A stretch of 64,000 nt of DNA from Lewinellaceae bacterium (GCA_016711435.1 JADJSY010000008.1:1-64000); one strand, 5' to 3'. Counted from the first letter of the stretch, positions 1 to 10,832 are shown. Notes: generated by a model from the sequence alone, not told the origin. Numbers and translations are program-made.

Positions 1-3000
1 CTTGGATCGGCAGGGTTTCGCTTGTATTGAAAGGTTAGGAGTCTCATCTTCCGCCGCAAAAAACGGTGGCGGTGTTGCTCTGGAGCTGGAACAACTTGAT
101 TTGATAATTACTTTCAGTTGTCGTGTAGGGATGTTTTCTTACTTCAATATCAAAAACCGAGTAAACGCCGTTTTTCCGCTCAATCCGATATTTCCAATTT
201 CTGGATTGCTGCAATACTTCCCATGTATCCGTATCCAGCTTCGAAATAGATGCATCGTCATTTTGAAAATCAATGTTGTATAAAAGGAAGGCCGCTTTCC
301 ATGGTTCATTGTTATCCACGGTATTGTTTATCATCCGTTATCGTCCCTGCAACAGGTTCGATAATTTTGACGGTGTCCATTTGAACACCATTGGTTCATC
401 CAAAGCAAACACTTCCACCCGCAATGGCCTCCCCTTCAAGGCGCGGGCGGCTTCCCTTGCCACATCGCCGTTTAATCCGGCGGGCAATGCCGTATCTTCC
501 AAGGTCCATTCCGTGAAATTGCCATTTGTATCCCGAGCGCCGTAGTATTCCGATTCGTATTGCCGGGTGATTTTCCCACCCTGGCGGTAAAAGCCGGTGT
601 GAAACCAGGTTTTGGTGTGTATCGGCGGAATGAAAGAGTCTTTTGTCCAATTTTGCCTTTCCACTCAAACAATCCTTTTCCTGAAGGCATCGTAATGTTC
701 CGTATCCCATTGCTCCACCATGCCAAACCCGCGAAACTCGCGCTCCACCGGATCGAAATAGCCGTGGTGGTAAGCGGATTTGGTCACAAAATGCGTATCC
801 GAAATAGCGTCATACACCTCCTGAAGCGTCAACACCTGCACGGAAAGGGCAATTTGTGATCCAGGGTTTGCCCGCCTTCCGGTCGTCAGGTAAAGCGCGT
901 GGAGGATTCGTATTTCAGGCGGGTCACCGCGCCCATGTTGTTGTCCACTTCCTTGAGCAGGTAGGGTTTGTTGCCCTCCTTCTCGGTTTTGCCCATCAAT
1001 TGAATATACCGCAGCGGCGCATTGGCTTCGCCCGGCAAGGGAGAAGACCATACGATGCAACTCGTGCCGTTGCCCAGCAAATCCATGGCCTGCACGCTGT
1101 GCAGCGGGGTGCTGAGCGGGAAGCCGGGCACGGTTATTCTTTCGCCCCAAATATTGCCGGATTGATTGATCCAGTAGGACAGTTCGCTGTTGCCGAGGTA
1201 AATGATGTCATTAGTGCCAGAACCGTCAATATCTGCCAGTCGCAGCCGGGCAGGGTCAAAAGCGTCGGGCGTGTCGAAATGGGGCGCCTTGGCCATGGTG
1301 ACTTTTGCCCCGAAGCGTCCGTAACCGAGGTTGGGCCAGTAGCATACCTCGCCATTGCGGATACGGCAGATGTCGGTCATCCCACTGCCGCTCAGGTCTG
1401 CCAGGAAAATTGTTTGAAAGGCTTCCTGAAACACCACGCGCGGGCCTTGTTCTTCATCCAACGCCTTGGCACCCGGCGCGCTGGGTCGAAGCCTTCCTTG
1501 GCTTTGGAGGGATACCAGACAAAGCAATCATTTTCCGTCATGAGTATGTCCTGAACACCATCGCCATCCAAATCCATAAAGCGCATATTCGGATCGTTCC
1601 AGTCTATGTTGGGAATATCCGTAAATGCACGAAACGGTTGCCATTCGCCGAGGTCGTCCATTTCAAAATAGCCGTTGAGGCTGCCGTTTTGGAGCACATA
1701 ATCGTTGAGGCCATTGCCTTCGTAGTCGCTCACACCAGCACCTGCGAGCGAGGGGCGTTTCTTAACGACTTCTTTGGGGCCAAATTGCCGTCGCCAAGGT
1801 TGCGCTTGTAATACCAGGCGTTTTCTGATTGGGAAAAATGCCAGACAAGCCTTCGTTGTCAAGATCCAAAATTAGGTAACGTTTGCCGTCAATGCCTTCT
1901 GGGGCGTTGGGCAGGCTCGCTCGCAGCGACACTGTATATGGTGTTGTCTATTTTTTGCTCGGTGTATTTGAAATTGACCGATGGAAAGGTTTTGATCGTG
2001 GTCACGCTGTTTTTCAGTCAAATAGCCTGCGTGGGTAATGCTGTTGACTTGGGTGGCAATTTCATTTTCATTGTATTCCAGCAAAGTTGCTTTGACCAAA
2101 TACGGATCGGTGCCCAATTCCGAAAACCGGTGAAACATCAGGATGCGGCGGCAAAGGCGGTAGTCGCGAATTTCAAAACCGGCGCGGTAGGAGGAAAATG
2201 GGTCGGGGCGGGCGGCCCAGGTTAGGTTGTCAGCGTATTGCGGCACCTTGTTTACCGTTTCATGTTCGCCGTAATCAAAGATAAGTTCGAACATCCATTC
2301 ATTGGTAGCCGGAATTGCAGCGATTGGGGCGTTCATTGGCGAGGAATACATGACCGTGTTGCCGTATTTGACCCGTTTCAGGTATTGCTGTGCCGTTGCG
2401 TTGTCAGCGTTCCTGTTTTTTTTCAAAAATGGCTGGAGCCACGCCTGCTAAGTCTTCGCGCTTGTATTCATAAATGAGCATGTTGCCTTTGTTGTCGAAA
2501 GTGCGCTCCAAAAGCCAGGGAAAATACCTTGTTGGGATTGCCGGGATCTGCGATTCTGGAATCGGCGTTCAAGCCGTAAATGCTGGTCAGGTTGTCTTTG
2601 GTGGTGGCCCGCCAGTGCGTGTCGCCAGTTGTAACCACTACCCATTTTTCTATTTTGGCAAACAAGCCCTTCGATGCGGGGCCGATAGGAGATACTTTGA
2701 AATCGCCGACTGTTTTTGAGTCCCAAACACCGTTTTTCAAAACCGGCACCAGATCCTCCGCACCACTGAGCAGAAAACACATCGCTGTCCTGATCTGCTC
2801 CGTCCTGGTATTTGGGCAAACCGTCGTATTGGGGCAATCCTTTTGTGTTTTTCTGGAAATACTCGCAGCCCCACATCCCAACCGAGGCCAAACGCGCCAT
2901 TTCCGGCGCCGCTGTCATAACTCAGCATCAACTGCGGCGCGAAACCACTCCTGCCCGGTGTAACAGCAATCGGCACACTCATGCTACCCGTCCTCGTCAC

Positions 3001-3121
3001 CAGAGGCTGTTCCTTTGGGTTTTTGTTCGCCGTTTTCTCCCTTGGGAGTGGAGGAAGAACGGGGCGCAGTAGAAGATGAATTTCGGCTACTGCTGGTATT
3101 CGGGTCGTTTTCCTGCTTCAT
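1..3121 (-). pseudogene. SpvB/TcB-type insecticidal toxin subunit, frameshifted, C-terminus outside window
   Basis: The gene reads leftwards from ATG 3121 (start MKQENDPNTSSSR) and runs off the left edge. Fragments in changing frames match the SpvB N-terminal family (TPGRSGFAPQLMLSYDSGAG, around 2860-2960), FG-GAP/VCBS-like repeats of the TcdB middle region (LADIDGSGTNDIIYLG, around 1200-1270) and the following conserved segment (GYFDPVEREFRGFGMVEQWD, around 710-770). Such proteins form the hollow shell that carries the toxic part of ABC toxins. I count about ten frame changes (near 2990, 2880, 2770, 2450, 1870, 1450, 880, 665 and others), and the usual glycine-rich stretch before the SpvB motif seems missing, so part is probably deleted. 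Long stop-free frames survive between breaks, so decay is recent or the sequence carries indel errors. The family call is strong; the pseudogene call is moderate. Confidence 0.8.
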
Positions 3122-3463
3122 GGGGAAGCGTTTGTTTGGGTTAGGCTTGTGCGGCTCTAAAATTGCAGTTAAAAGAATCACAATTTTTTATTCCGACTCA
3201 AACTAAGTAGTAGGAAAACAATTTGCCAAAACAATTCTTCTACAAAAAAATATTTTTTACCTTTTGACAGTTGGGCGACAAGAAAGATATGCTGTCACAT
3301 CCCTGTCGGGCCTATCCGGCAGATGCGCTTTTGTTTGCAATGGGCTACGCCCCACGTAAAGCGAGTGGGAAATAAACACACCCTCGGTTCAAATTCCAAC
3401 TTCTTGCCCGATCTTTCGCCCCCGCTCCACGCACCCCGCTTTTTTTATCCGTAAGCAGATGTG

Positions 3464-3630
3464 CAAAATTAGTTTTGGCTAAATTCTCTGTAAATGCTTG
3501 ATTATGAACAAGAATAACCAATAACAGATAACTACTAAAGCAGGTGCAAAATCAGTTGCGCTTAAATTCTTTTGTAAATGCTTGATGATGAACACGGATA
3601 ACCAATAACCAATAACAGATAACCACATGC
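3464..3630 (+). repeat. Two tandem copies of a dispersed intergenic element (family E)
   Basis: Two related copies lie head to tail just before hsdM. Each has the form GCAAAATTAGTTTTGGCTAA, then TGTAAATGCTTGATTATGAA, then units like AACCAATAACAGATAAC. Further copies lie at 27.42-27.52 kb, in part at 34.79-34.83 kb (inverted), and inverted at 60.43-60.54 kb after rpoD. The stretch 3122-3463 between the toxin start and these copies shows no gene; a T-arm-like GGTTCAAATTCC there does not fold into a tRNA. Confidence 0.7.
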
Positions 3631-3631
3631 C

Positions 3632-4937
3632 ATGCTCACATCCGAACTAAAATCCCAAATTGACCGCGTCTGGGAAGCCTTCTGGACCGGCGGCCTCAGC
3701 AACCCCCTCACCGTCATCGAGCAGATGACTACCTGCTGTTTGTCCGCCGACTCGACGAACTGCAAACCCAAACAGCGGCCACCGCAGCGCCGCATTCACC
3801 AAATACATGAAAGGCGCCACCTTCATGATCCCTACGCCGCGCCTGCTGTCGCAGGTGGTGGATATGCTGTCCAATATCGACATGGCCGACCGCGATACCA
3901 AGGGCGACGTGTACGAATACCTGCTCAGCAAAATCGCCTCCGCAGGCCAGAACGGCCAGTTCCGCACGCCTCGCCACATCATCCGCATGATGGTCGATAT
4001 GGTGCAGCCCACGCTCGAAGACGTCATCTGCGACCCCAGCGCCGGCAGTTGCGGCTTCCTCACCGTGTCGGGCGAATACATCCGGCAGCACTACGAAACG
4101 GAACTGTACCGCGATGAAGCCATGCGGCATTTCCAGGAAAACATGTTCATGGGCGTGGAATTCGACCCCACCATGATCCGCATCGGCGCCATGAACCTTA
4201 TCCTGCACGGCATCGAAAACCCGCAACTGCGCGACGTCGACGCGCTCAGCGAAGCCAATACCGATTTTACCCAAAAGGCCACGCTGGTGCTCGCCAACCC
4301 GCCCTTCAAAGGCAGCCTCGACCGCGAAGCCGTAGACGGCAAGATCCTGAGCGTGGTGGACTCCAAAAAAACCGAACTGCTGTTCCTGGTCCTCATCCTG
4401 AAAGGCCTGCAACTCGGCGGCCGCGCTGCCGTCATCGTGCCCGACGGCGTGCTTTTTGGCAGCAGCAAAGCCCACCTCCAGATTCGCCGCGAACTCATCG
4501 ACCGCCAGAAACTACAGGCTGTCATTTCCATGCCCAGCGGCGTGTTCAAACCCTACGCCGGGGTGAGCACCGCCGTGCTGCTCTTCACCCGCACCGACAG
4601 TGGCGGCACCGACCAGGTGTGGTTTTACGACATGCAGGCCGACGGCTACAGCCTCGACGACAAACGCCAGCCCATAGCAGCCAACGACATCGCCGATATC
4701 GTGCAGCGCTACCACCACCAGCCCGCCGAAGCCGACCGACTGCGCACCGAACGCAGTTTCCTGGTACCTGTGCAGGAAATCCGCGACAACAACTTCGACC
4801 TCAGCATCAACCGATACAAGGAAGTGGTGTACGCCGAAAAAACCTACGCTTCACCCGCAGAGATTATCCGCGAAATAGAAACCCTCGACGCCGAACGGGC
4901 GGTATTGTTGAAGGAATTAAAATGGGATGCTGGATGA
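3632..4937 (+). pseudogene. hsdM: Type I restriction-modification methyltransferase subunit HsdM, N-terminus damaged
   Basis: The protein is an N6-adenine methyltransferase of the type I R-M complex. The N-terminus (MLTSELKSQIDRVWEAF, then VIEQ) is followed by a shift: the expected YLLFVRRLDELQTQ reads in another frame at 3730-3765. The frame then resumes at KYMKGATFMIPTPRLLSQVV from about 3786. Family members usually carry some 60-70 more residues between these parts, so a deletion accompanies the frameshift. From 3807 the catalytic part is intact, with SAM motif DPSAGSCGFL, the NPPF methyltransferase motif and a normal C-terminus (376 residues from ATG 3807). The stop overlaps the start of hsdS. 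The remaining catalytic domain might still be made from ATG 3807, without the N-terminal helical domain. Confidence 0.8.
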
Positions 4938-6120
4938 AGATAAGGAAATGGTGAAATTGGGGGAGGTATTTAGCCACGTCCGTAATGGTGCGAAGCATTA
5001 AGCAAGAAACTGGAAGGTCAGATTCCGATTACAAGAATAGAATCTATTTCGAGGAGGAGTTTTGGATTACTCCAAATTAGGATATGCTGATATTATCGGC
5101 GATAATTATTCTGAACACTATAAAAATGGAGACATACTTATGTCGACATCAACAGTTGAGCCATTTAGGCAAATGCACTTGTCGAAAATCTTGATCGAAA
5201 GATAATTCATGGGATGAATCTTGGTTTTAAGAAGCGATCCTAATTTAGTTTCTTCAATATTTGTAAAACATTATTTCAGTTCGTCAAATTTCAAGACACA
5301 ACTTCACAAATATCAAATCAATCAGTAAATCAGTCAAGTTTCGCTGTAACTAAACTTAAAGAAATCCCCATCCCTCTTCCGCCGCTTGCCACCCAGCAGC
5401 GCATTGCCGAAATCCTGGACAAAGCCGATGCCTTGCGCCAGAAAGACCAGGCTTTGCTGCGGAAATATGATGAACTGGCGCAGGCGGTGTTTGTGGATAT
5501 GTTTAGGGATCCGGTGAAGAATGAGAAGGGGTGGGAGGAAGAAGTTGGGGAGTTATTTCTTGATGGTGTTAAATGTGGGCCTTTTGGAAGTGCATTAAAA
5601 AGGGAGGAGTTCGTGGAGAAAGGAATACCAGTTTGGGTCATGGATAATATCGTTAATTATGAGTTTAACCCAGCAAATTGCTTGTTTGTCAAGGAAGAAA
5701 AATATCTTGAATAGAACCATATAGTGCAAAAACAGGATATTTTAATTTCTAGAGCAGGAACAGTTGGAAAAATGTGCGTCATTGATGAGCCTAGCTTTAA
5801 TAAATCCTTGATAAGTACAAATCTGATTAGGCTTTCTTTGGACAAAAATCTAATCGATCCATCATATTTTGTGTTTCTAATGAAGTACTTTTCTTCAAAA
5901 GTTGGGAGATTGCGTAAAGGAGCAGATGGCGCATTCAGTCATATGAATACTGGAGTATTGACAAATCTTGAGGTTCAAGTACCACCAATAGCAATCCAGC
6001 GAAATTTTATTAAAATCGTCAAATCGATACGACTATCCAAATCAAAAAATTGGAAAACGCCTGGAATCCCTCTTCCAATCCCTCCTTCAAAAAGCCTTTA
6101 CCGGCGAACTGGTGCCCTGA
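4924..6120 (+). pseudogene. hsdS: Type I R-M specificity subunit HsdS, multiply frameshifted
   Basis: The gene starts with ATG 4924, inside the hsdM end (MLDEDKEMVKLGEVF), and ends with QSLLQKAFTGELVP at TGA 6118-6120. HsdS supplies DNA target recognition. Between these points the frame changes many times. Examples: near 4998-5040 (NGA, SIKQETGR and IPITRIES lie in different frames), 5140-5190 (DILMS, INSVE and HLGKCT), and near 5712 (a stop follows KEEKYLE, then DILISRAGTVG resumes). Two target-recognition halves remain visible: the first ends at PLPPLATQQRIAEILDKADA (5375-5440, conserved central helix), the second runs 5520-6010. No single product is possible as read. The density of lesions argues for real decay, though sequence error is not excluded. 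Confidence 0.8.
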
Positions 6121-6191
6121 GCGCGGGGTGCAGCGGGCCGGATAAACGCATATGGATTTTGGAGAAGGATCGCTTTGCGCGGGGCGACCAT

Positions 6192-6278
6192 GAACCGGGC
6201 GACCACGAGGGTCGCCCCTACCCATTGCCCCGGCGCCCGTTTTTCCGGGCAGGGGCGACCTCGTGGTCGCCCCGATTC
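6192..6278. repeat. GC-rich inverted repeat after hsdS
   Basis: The arms at about 6192-6223 and 6247-6278 are built on GGGCGACCACGAGG and its complement and leave a short loop. This is the first of four hairpins filling the 955-bp gap between hsdS and hsdR, which otherwise shows no gene. Confidence 0.75.
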
Positions 6279-6326
6279 ATAGTAGCCCCAGCGCAAAAGA
6301 TTGGCGCCGTTGTTGGCGACCTGATC

Positions 6327-6429
6327 GCGCGAGGCTCTGCCTCGTGTGTTAATCTATAGGGCCTGCCCGCATTAACATGTTTATTGGGCAAAGCCCAATG
6401 GATTGGATACACGAGGCAGAGCCTCGCGC
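6327..6429. repeat. 21-bp perfect inverted repeat
   Basis: The arms at 6327-6347 and 6409-6429 are GCGCGAGGCTCTGCCTCGTG plus T and its exact complement. Each arm also holds a small internal palindrome (GAGGCTCTGCCTC), so it could fold alone. No ORF of note lies inside. Confidence 0.8.
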
Positions 6430-6487
6430 AAGCAGGGATAAAAAGTATTCAAATGACACTTTGGTCTTCATTGCGTATCACTGCCTG

Positions 6488-6649
6488 CAAACAACCCATA
6501 TTGTGGTGTACCGGTGTGCGGTCATCCTGTCGGGATCCGTCCACTCTACGAAAATAAAAGGAGTTATAACCCACCGTAGAGTGGACGGATCCCGACAGGA
6601 TGACAAAAGTAGCGTACACCGTAGAGTACACCACAATATGAGTTGTTTG
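6488..6649. repeat. Nested inverted repeat with 30-bp perfect inner arms
   Basis: The outer arms (6488-6511 and 6626-6649) pair over 24 bp with one mismatch. The inner arms (6521-6550 and 6575-6604) pair perfectly over 30 bp around a 24-nt loop. The right side contains CGTAGAGTACACC (6620-6632), which recurs inside the 33.2-33.35 kb hairpin. Confidence 0.85.
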
Positions 6650-6769
6650 CGTTCGGGAAAACATAGATGAAGAGAAATATCGTCGTTTTTAATAGTGATT
6701 GTGATGTTTCTATCCCACCATTCGCATTAATCATTGAAAATCAGACATTTGGGTGTCGTTTAAAGATGA

Positions 6770-6963
6770 GCGTTTAGGTTGTTTTAAGAAGCGTTTAGGT
6801 CTTTTTGAGAAGTGTTTAGGTTCCGGACCCAAACGTTTAGGTTATACAACCCAAAATTTTAGGTTCCGGACCCAAACGTTTGGGTTGTATAACCTAAACG
6901 TTTGGGTCCGGAACCTAAACACTTCTCAAAAAGACCTAAACGCTTCTTAAAACAACCCAAACA
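6770..6963. repeat. Large palindrome of CGTTTAGGT-type units upstream of hsdR
   Basis: The left arm, about 6770-6855, and right arm, about 6879-6963, are complementary over roughly 85 bp with very few mismatches. Both arms are made of degenerate units (CGTTTAGGTT, TGTTTAGGTTCCGG, ACCCAAACGTTTAGG). One more unpaired set of units runs to about 7001. The structure ends about 50 bp before the hsdR -7 box, so it could be a terminator for transcripts coming from hsdMS or a structure influencing hsdR. Confidence 0.85.
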
Positions 6964-7048
6964 CTTCTCAAAATAACCTAAACGTTTGGGTCGGGAACCT
7001 AAAATCCCCGCGCCTGATCCGCGATTTCCGCAAATCGCAGAAAGCGCT

Positions 7049-7056
7049 TAACTTTG
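7049..7056 (+). promoter_or_regulatory. Bacteroidota -7 box (TAACTTTG) for hsdR
   Basis: TAACTTTG matches the TAnnTTTG consensus and lies 20 bp before ATG 7076, implying a very short leader. No convincing -33 TTTG was found at the usual distance. Its position suggests that hsdR is transcribed separately from hsdMS. Confidence 0.5.
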
Positions 7057-7075
7057 TACGCAGTCCAGACACAAC

Positions 7076-10000
7076 ATGGCCAGGAGATATATTTCAGCAA
7101 AGCCCGATGACAACCACTTCTCCATTTTCCCCGCCGCCTGGCACGACCTCACGCGCACGGCCGCCGAAGCCGAGCGGCAGGTGTATGCCGCGCCGATGTA
7201 CGCGGCCATGCTGTGCCGCAAAAGCCTGGAGGAGTGGGTGCGCTGGATATACGAGCACGACGGCTCCCTGGAAATGCCGCACGACACCTCGCTCAATGCG
7301 CTGCTGCACGCCCAGGAATTCAAGGAACTGGTAGCGCCCAGCCAGTTCAACCAGATCAACCTCATCCGCAAGATCGGCAACAACGCCGTGCACACCAGCG
7401 TGCGCGTCAAACCCGACGAAGCGCTGTATGCGGTCAAGTTGCTCTACAACTTCGCGGGCTGGGTGCTGCGGCTCTACGACGATGCCGGCCTCGAAGTGCC
7501 GCCTTTCGATAGCGCGCTGGTGCCGCAGGCGCCCGCCGCCGACAAAACCAAAGACGAACTCCGCCAACTCGAAGCCGCCTACCTGCAATCGCAGGAAGCG
7601 CTGCAACGCCTGCAGGCCGAACTGGAAGAGATCAAAGCCGCCAAGGCCCGCAACCAGGCCCACGCGCCGCCGCCGCAGGACCCCGACGAGGCGCTTACCC
7701 GCAAATACTACATCGACGCGCTGCTGCGCGAGGCCGGCTGGGAGCCTGATGCGCCCAATGTATGCGAATACCCCGTGCAGGGCATGCCCACCGACCGCGG
7801 CTATGACGGTCCCGGAAGGGCCGACTACGTCCTCTGGGGCGACGACGGGCTGCCGCTCGCCGTGGTGGAAGCCAAACGCACCCTGCGCGACGCCCGCGTG
7901 GGCGCACACCAGGCCAAACTCTACGCTGACTGCCTGGAACGTGCGTTCGGGCAGCGCCCGGTTATTTTTTACACCAATGGGTTCGATACCTGGATCTGGG
8001 ACGATACGCAGTACCCGCCGCGGGAAGTCTTCGGATTTTATACCCGTGATGAACTACAAACGCTCGTCAACCGCCGCCGTGGCCGGGAGCCGCTGTCAGC
8101 AGCCCCCATCAACGAGGCCATTACCGACCGCTACTACCAGCGGGAAGCCATCCGGGCGGTAGGAGAAGCGCTGGAACAGCACCACCGCGAAGCCTTGCTG
8201 GTGATGGCCACCGGCACCGGCAAAACGCGGGTGGCGGCGTCTATCATCGACCTGCTGAGCAAGGCCGGCTGGATCAAACGTGTGCTGTTCCTGGCCGACC
8301 GCAATGCGCTGATCCACCAGGCAAAGGTCAACCTGAACGACTATCTGCCCAACCTGCCGGCCGTAGACCTGACGAAAGAAAAGGAAGACGAAAGCAGCCG
8401 CATCGTTTTTTCCACCTACCAGACCATCATCCACATGATCGACGGGGAGGCCGAGGGCGACAAACGCAGTTACGGCGTGGGACATTTCGACCTGATCATC
8501 TTCGACGAGATCCACCGCAGCGTGTACAACAAGTACAAGTACATTTTCAAATACTTTGATGGGCTGCGGCTGGGCCTGACCGCCACGCCCCGGGCCGAGG
8601 GCGACCGCGATACGTACGCTTTGTTCGAACTGGAACCCAACAACCCGACCTATGCCTACGAACTGGAACAGGCCGTACATGACGGTTTCCTGACGCCGCC
8701 CACCGCTATTTCGGTGCCGGTCAAGTTTCACCGGCAGGGCATTCGTTATGCCGACCTGCATGCGGAGGAACGCACAGCCTACGAAGAGCAGTTTGCCGAT
8801 CCTGTGACCGGGCAGTTCCCGGAAGAGATCGACGCGCCGGCCCTGAATAAATGGCTGTTCAATACCGACACCGTCGACAAAGTGATCGGCTACCTGATGG
8901 AACACGGTATCAAGGTGGAGGGCGGCGACAAACTGGGTAAAACGATTGTGTTCGCCCGCTCGCACCAGCATGCGAAGTTCATCGAAGAGCGTTTTAACAA
9001 GCAGTACCCACAGTACATGGGGCATTTCCTGAAAGTCATCGACTACCAGGAAGAAGACAAATACGACCTGCTGAACCAGTTCAAATCCAGGGACAAACTG
9101 CCGCAGATCGCCGTTTCGGTGGATATGCTGGATACCGGCATCGATATACCGGAGGTAACCAACCTGTTGTTTTACAAACCCGTGCGCAGCAGTGCCAAAT
9201 ACTGGCAGATGATCGGACGCGGCACACGGCTTTGTCCGGATCTGTTCGGTCCGGGCGACCACAAAACGGCGTTCGTGATCTTCGATTTTTGTGAAAATTT
9301 TGAATTTTTCGGGCAACACCCCCAGGGTTTTGCGGGCAGGCGGCAACCGCTTAGTAGCCGGCGCCTGTTCGAGGTCCGCTTGCGGCTGGCGCAGGTGCTG
9401 CGGCAGGAAACGGAACCCGGTTTGCTGGAATACGCCGGGAAATTGGTCGACATCCTGGTGGCACAAACGCAGGCGCTGAATCCGGACAGTTTTATCGTCC
9501 GCCAGCATTTACGGATGGTGGAAAAATACCGCGACCCGCATGCCTGGAACGCGCTGAACGATCAGGACATCCGCGACATCTTCGAGCACATAGCGCCGCT
9601 GGTGAATGAAACCGACCAGGACGAAATGGCGAAACGTTTCGATGCCATGATGCTCGACCTACAGTTGTTTTCACAGCTCGGCGACAAGCGGCAGACCGGA
9701 TTGATCAGGCAGGTAGTAGGCATCGCCGGGCAACTGACCAAAAAAGGCTCCATTCCGGCTGTGGCACAAAAGATGGATACCCTGCGCATGGTGCATGCCA
9801 ACGAGTGGTCGGCCGATGCGGGCGTACTCGGGATCGAGCGCATCCGGGAGGAATTACGCGAATTGCTGCGGTTTCTGGAACGCGACAAACAACCGCTGGT
9901 ATATTCATCTTACGAGGACTCCTTCGAGGCTGACGCCAGGGAGCACACGCTGGTGTACAATGTGAACAACCTGGAAGCCTACCGGCGCAAGGTGCAGCAA

Positions 10001-10441
10001 TACATCCTCGAACACGAGCAACACCTGGTGATCCACAAACTGAAAACGAACGTTCCGATTACGCGTTCTGAACTGGCGGAACTGGAACGGATGCTGTTCG
10101 ACCAGGGCGCGCTCGGAACGCGGGAGGAATTTGTAAAAGCCTATGGCGAACAGCCGTTGGGCAAATTCATCCGCAGCATCATCGGCCTCGATGCCAACGC
10201 CGCCAAACTGGCCTTCTCCACACTCCTGCAAACGGGCCATTTCAACAGCCGCCAAATCCGTTTTATCGATACGATTATCAATTTTTTTATTGCAAAAGGT
10301 ATTGTGGAACCCGCGCGGCTCTTCGAATCTCCTTTTACGGACCTGCATGCGGGCGGGATGCTGGGTGTTTTCGATGAGGCGACCTCGGGGAAGATCATTG
10401 CGCTGGTGGAGAGGGTGAATGGGAATGCGGAGGTGGCGTAG
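7076..10441 (+). CDS. hsdR: Type I restriction endonuclease subunit HsdR, intact
   Basis: This 1121-residue motor/nuclease subunit works in the cytoplasm together with HsdM and HsdS. Order: an N-terminal DUF4145-like helical domain (about 1-150), a coiled stretch (155-190), a PD-(D/E)xK nuclease (D250, E265-A-K267 in VVEAKRT), then an SF2 translocase with Walker A GTGKT (380-384), DEIH (477-480), LTATPR and a C-terminal helicase lobe ending in QMIGRGTRLCPDLFG. The C-terminal part, about 780-1121, fits the subunit-assembly region. All key motifs are present and no frameshift was seen over 3.4 kb, in sharp contrast to hsdM and hsdS. Without them it should not restrict; it may be an orphan or pair with another M/S set elsewhere. 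Confidence 0.93.
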   Translation: MARRYISAKPDDNHFSIFPAAWHDLTRTAAEAERQVYAAPMYAAMLCRKSLEEWVRWIYEHDGSLEMPHDTSLNALLHAQEFKELVAPSQFNQINLIRKIGNNAVHTSVRVKPDEALYAVKLLYNFAGWVLRLYDDAGLEVPPFDSALVPQAPAADKTKDELRQLEAAYLQSQEALQRLQAELEEIKAAKARNQAHAPPPQDPDEALTRKYYIDALLREAGWEPDAPNVCEYPVQGMPTDRGYDGPGRADYVLWGDDGLPLAVVEAKRTLRDARVGAHQAKLYADCLERAFGQRPVIFYTNGFDTWIWDDTQYPPREVFGFYTRDELQTLVNRRRGREPLSAAPINEAITDRYYQREAIRAVGEALEQHHREALLVMATGTGKTRVAASIIDLLSKAGWIKRVLFLADRNALIHQAKVNLNDYLPNLPAVDLTKEKEDESSRIVFSTYQTIIHMIDGEAEGDKRSYGVGHFDLIIFDEIHRSVYNKYKYIFKYFDGLRLGLTATPRAEGDRDTYALFELEPNNPTYAYELEQAVHDGFLTPPTAISVPVKFHRQGIRYADLHAEERTAYEEQFADPVTGQFPEEIDAPALNKWLFNTDTVDKVIGYLMEHGIKVEGGDKLGKTIVFARSHQHAKFIEERFNKQYPQYMGHFLKVIDYQEEDKYDLLNQFKSRDKLPQIAVSVDMLDTGIDIPEVTNLLFYKPVRSSAKYWQMIGRGTRLCPDLFGPGDHKTAFVIFDFCENFEFFGQHPQGFAGRRQPLSSRRLFEVRLRLAQVLRQETEPGLLEYAGKLVDILVAQTQALNPDSFIVRQHLRMVEKYRDPHAWNALNDQDIRDIFEHIAPLVNETDQDEMAKRFDAMMLDLQLFSQLGDKRQTGLIRQVVGIAGQLTKKGSIPAVAQKMDTLRMVHANEWSADAGVLGIERIREELRELLRFLERDKQPLVYSSYEDSFEADAREHTLVYNVNNLEAYRRKVQQYILEHEQHLVIHKLKTNVPITRSELAELERMLFDQGALGTREEFVKAYGEQPLGKFIRSIIGLDANAAKLAFSTLLQTGHFNSRQIRFIDTIINFFIAKGIVEPARLFESPFTDLHAGGMLGVFDEATSGKIIALVERVNGNAEVA

Positions 10442-10832
10442 GGCTTTCCTTTTCGCCTCGCCGGGCTTGGGTGAATGGGTAGAAGAGGAAGGCGCCAGGG
10501 ATATTCCAGCCAAATATATAAATTAATCGCACATTTGGCGAGTTATAAATGATCTCGCACCCCCCTTCCCTAAAACCCAGTTTCCCTCGGAGCCACAGCA
10601 GTGTTGGCCGCGTCTCCGACCTGCTGCCAACGTATAGCATGGTCATCCATGAAAACCCGGCATCTTTGGCCTCCTGCTTTTTACCTGTAAATATCGGAGA
10701 TTCAATTGATGGGCAAAGTGTTTTATGTGAAGGAAGCATCCTGCTCTACGTTTGCGGCAGGTCGAAAAGACCAGCCGCGGCGGCGGGGGCTTGAGTAAAT
10801 GAGTATAGAGGAAGACCTGCCGAGGCGGAAAA
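10442..10832. other. Gap after hsdR without a recognisable gene
   Basis: The short open frames here have no family features and look like chance. The text holds degraded-looking sequence and no tRNA or clear terminator. Confidence 0.4.

Noticed and set aside
3380..3430. Possible tRNA because of GGTTCAAATTCC
   Set aside because: No acceptor, D or anticodon stems can be formed around it.
6377..6670. 97-codon open frame between hsdS and hsdR
   Set aside because: It lies wholly across two inverted repeats; the translation is repeat-derived.
6450..7000. CRISPR array
   Set aside because: The repeats are inverted and degenerate with no regular spacers and no cas genes.
8096..9508. 470-codon minus-strand frame inside hsdR
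   Set aside because: Antisense shadow; the plus-strand frame has all HsdR motifs.
10549..10794. 81-codon open frame between hsdR and the ATPase
   Set aside because: No family features, composition like the surrounding non-coding DNA.
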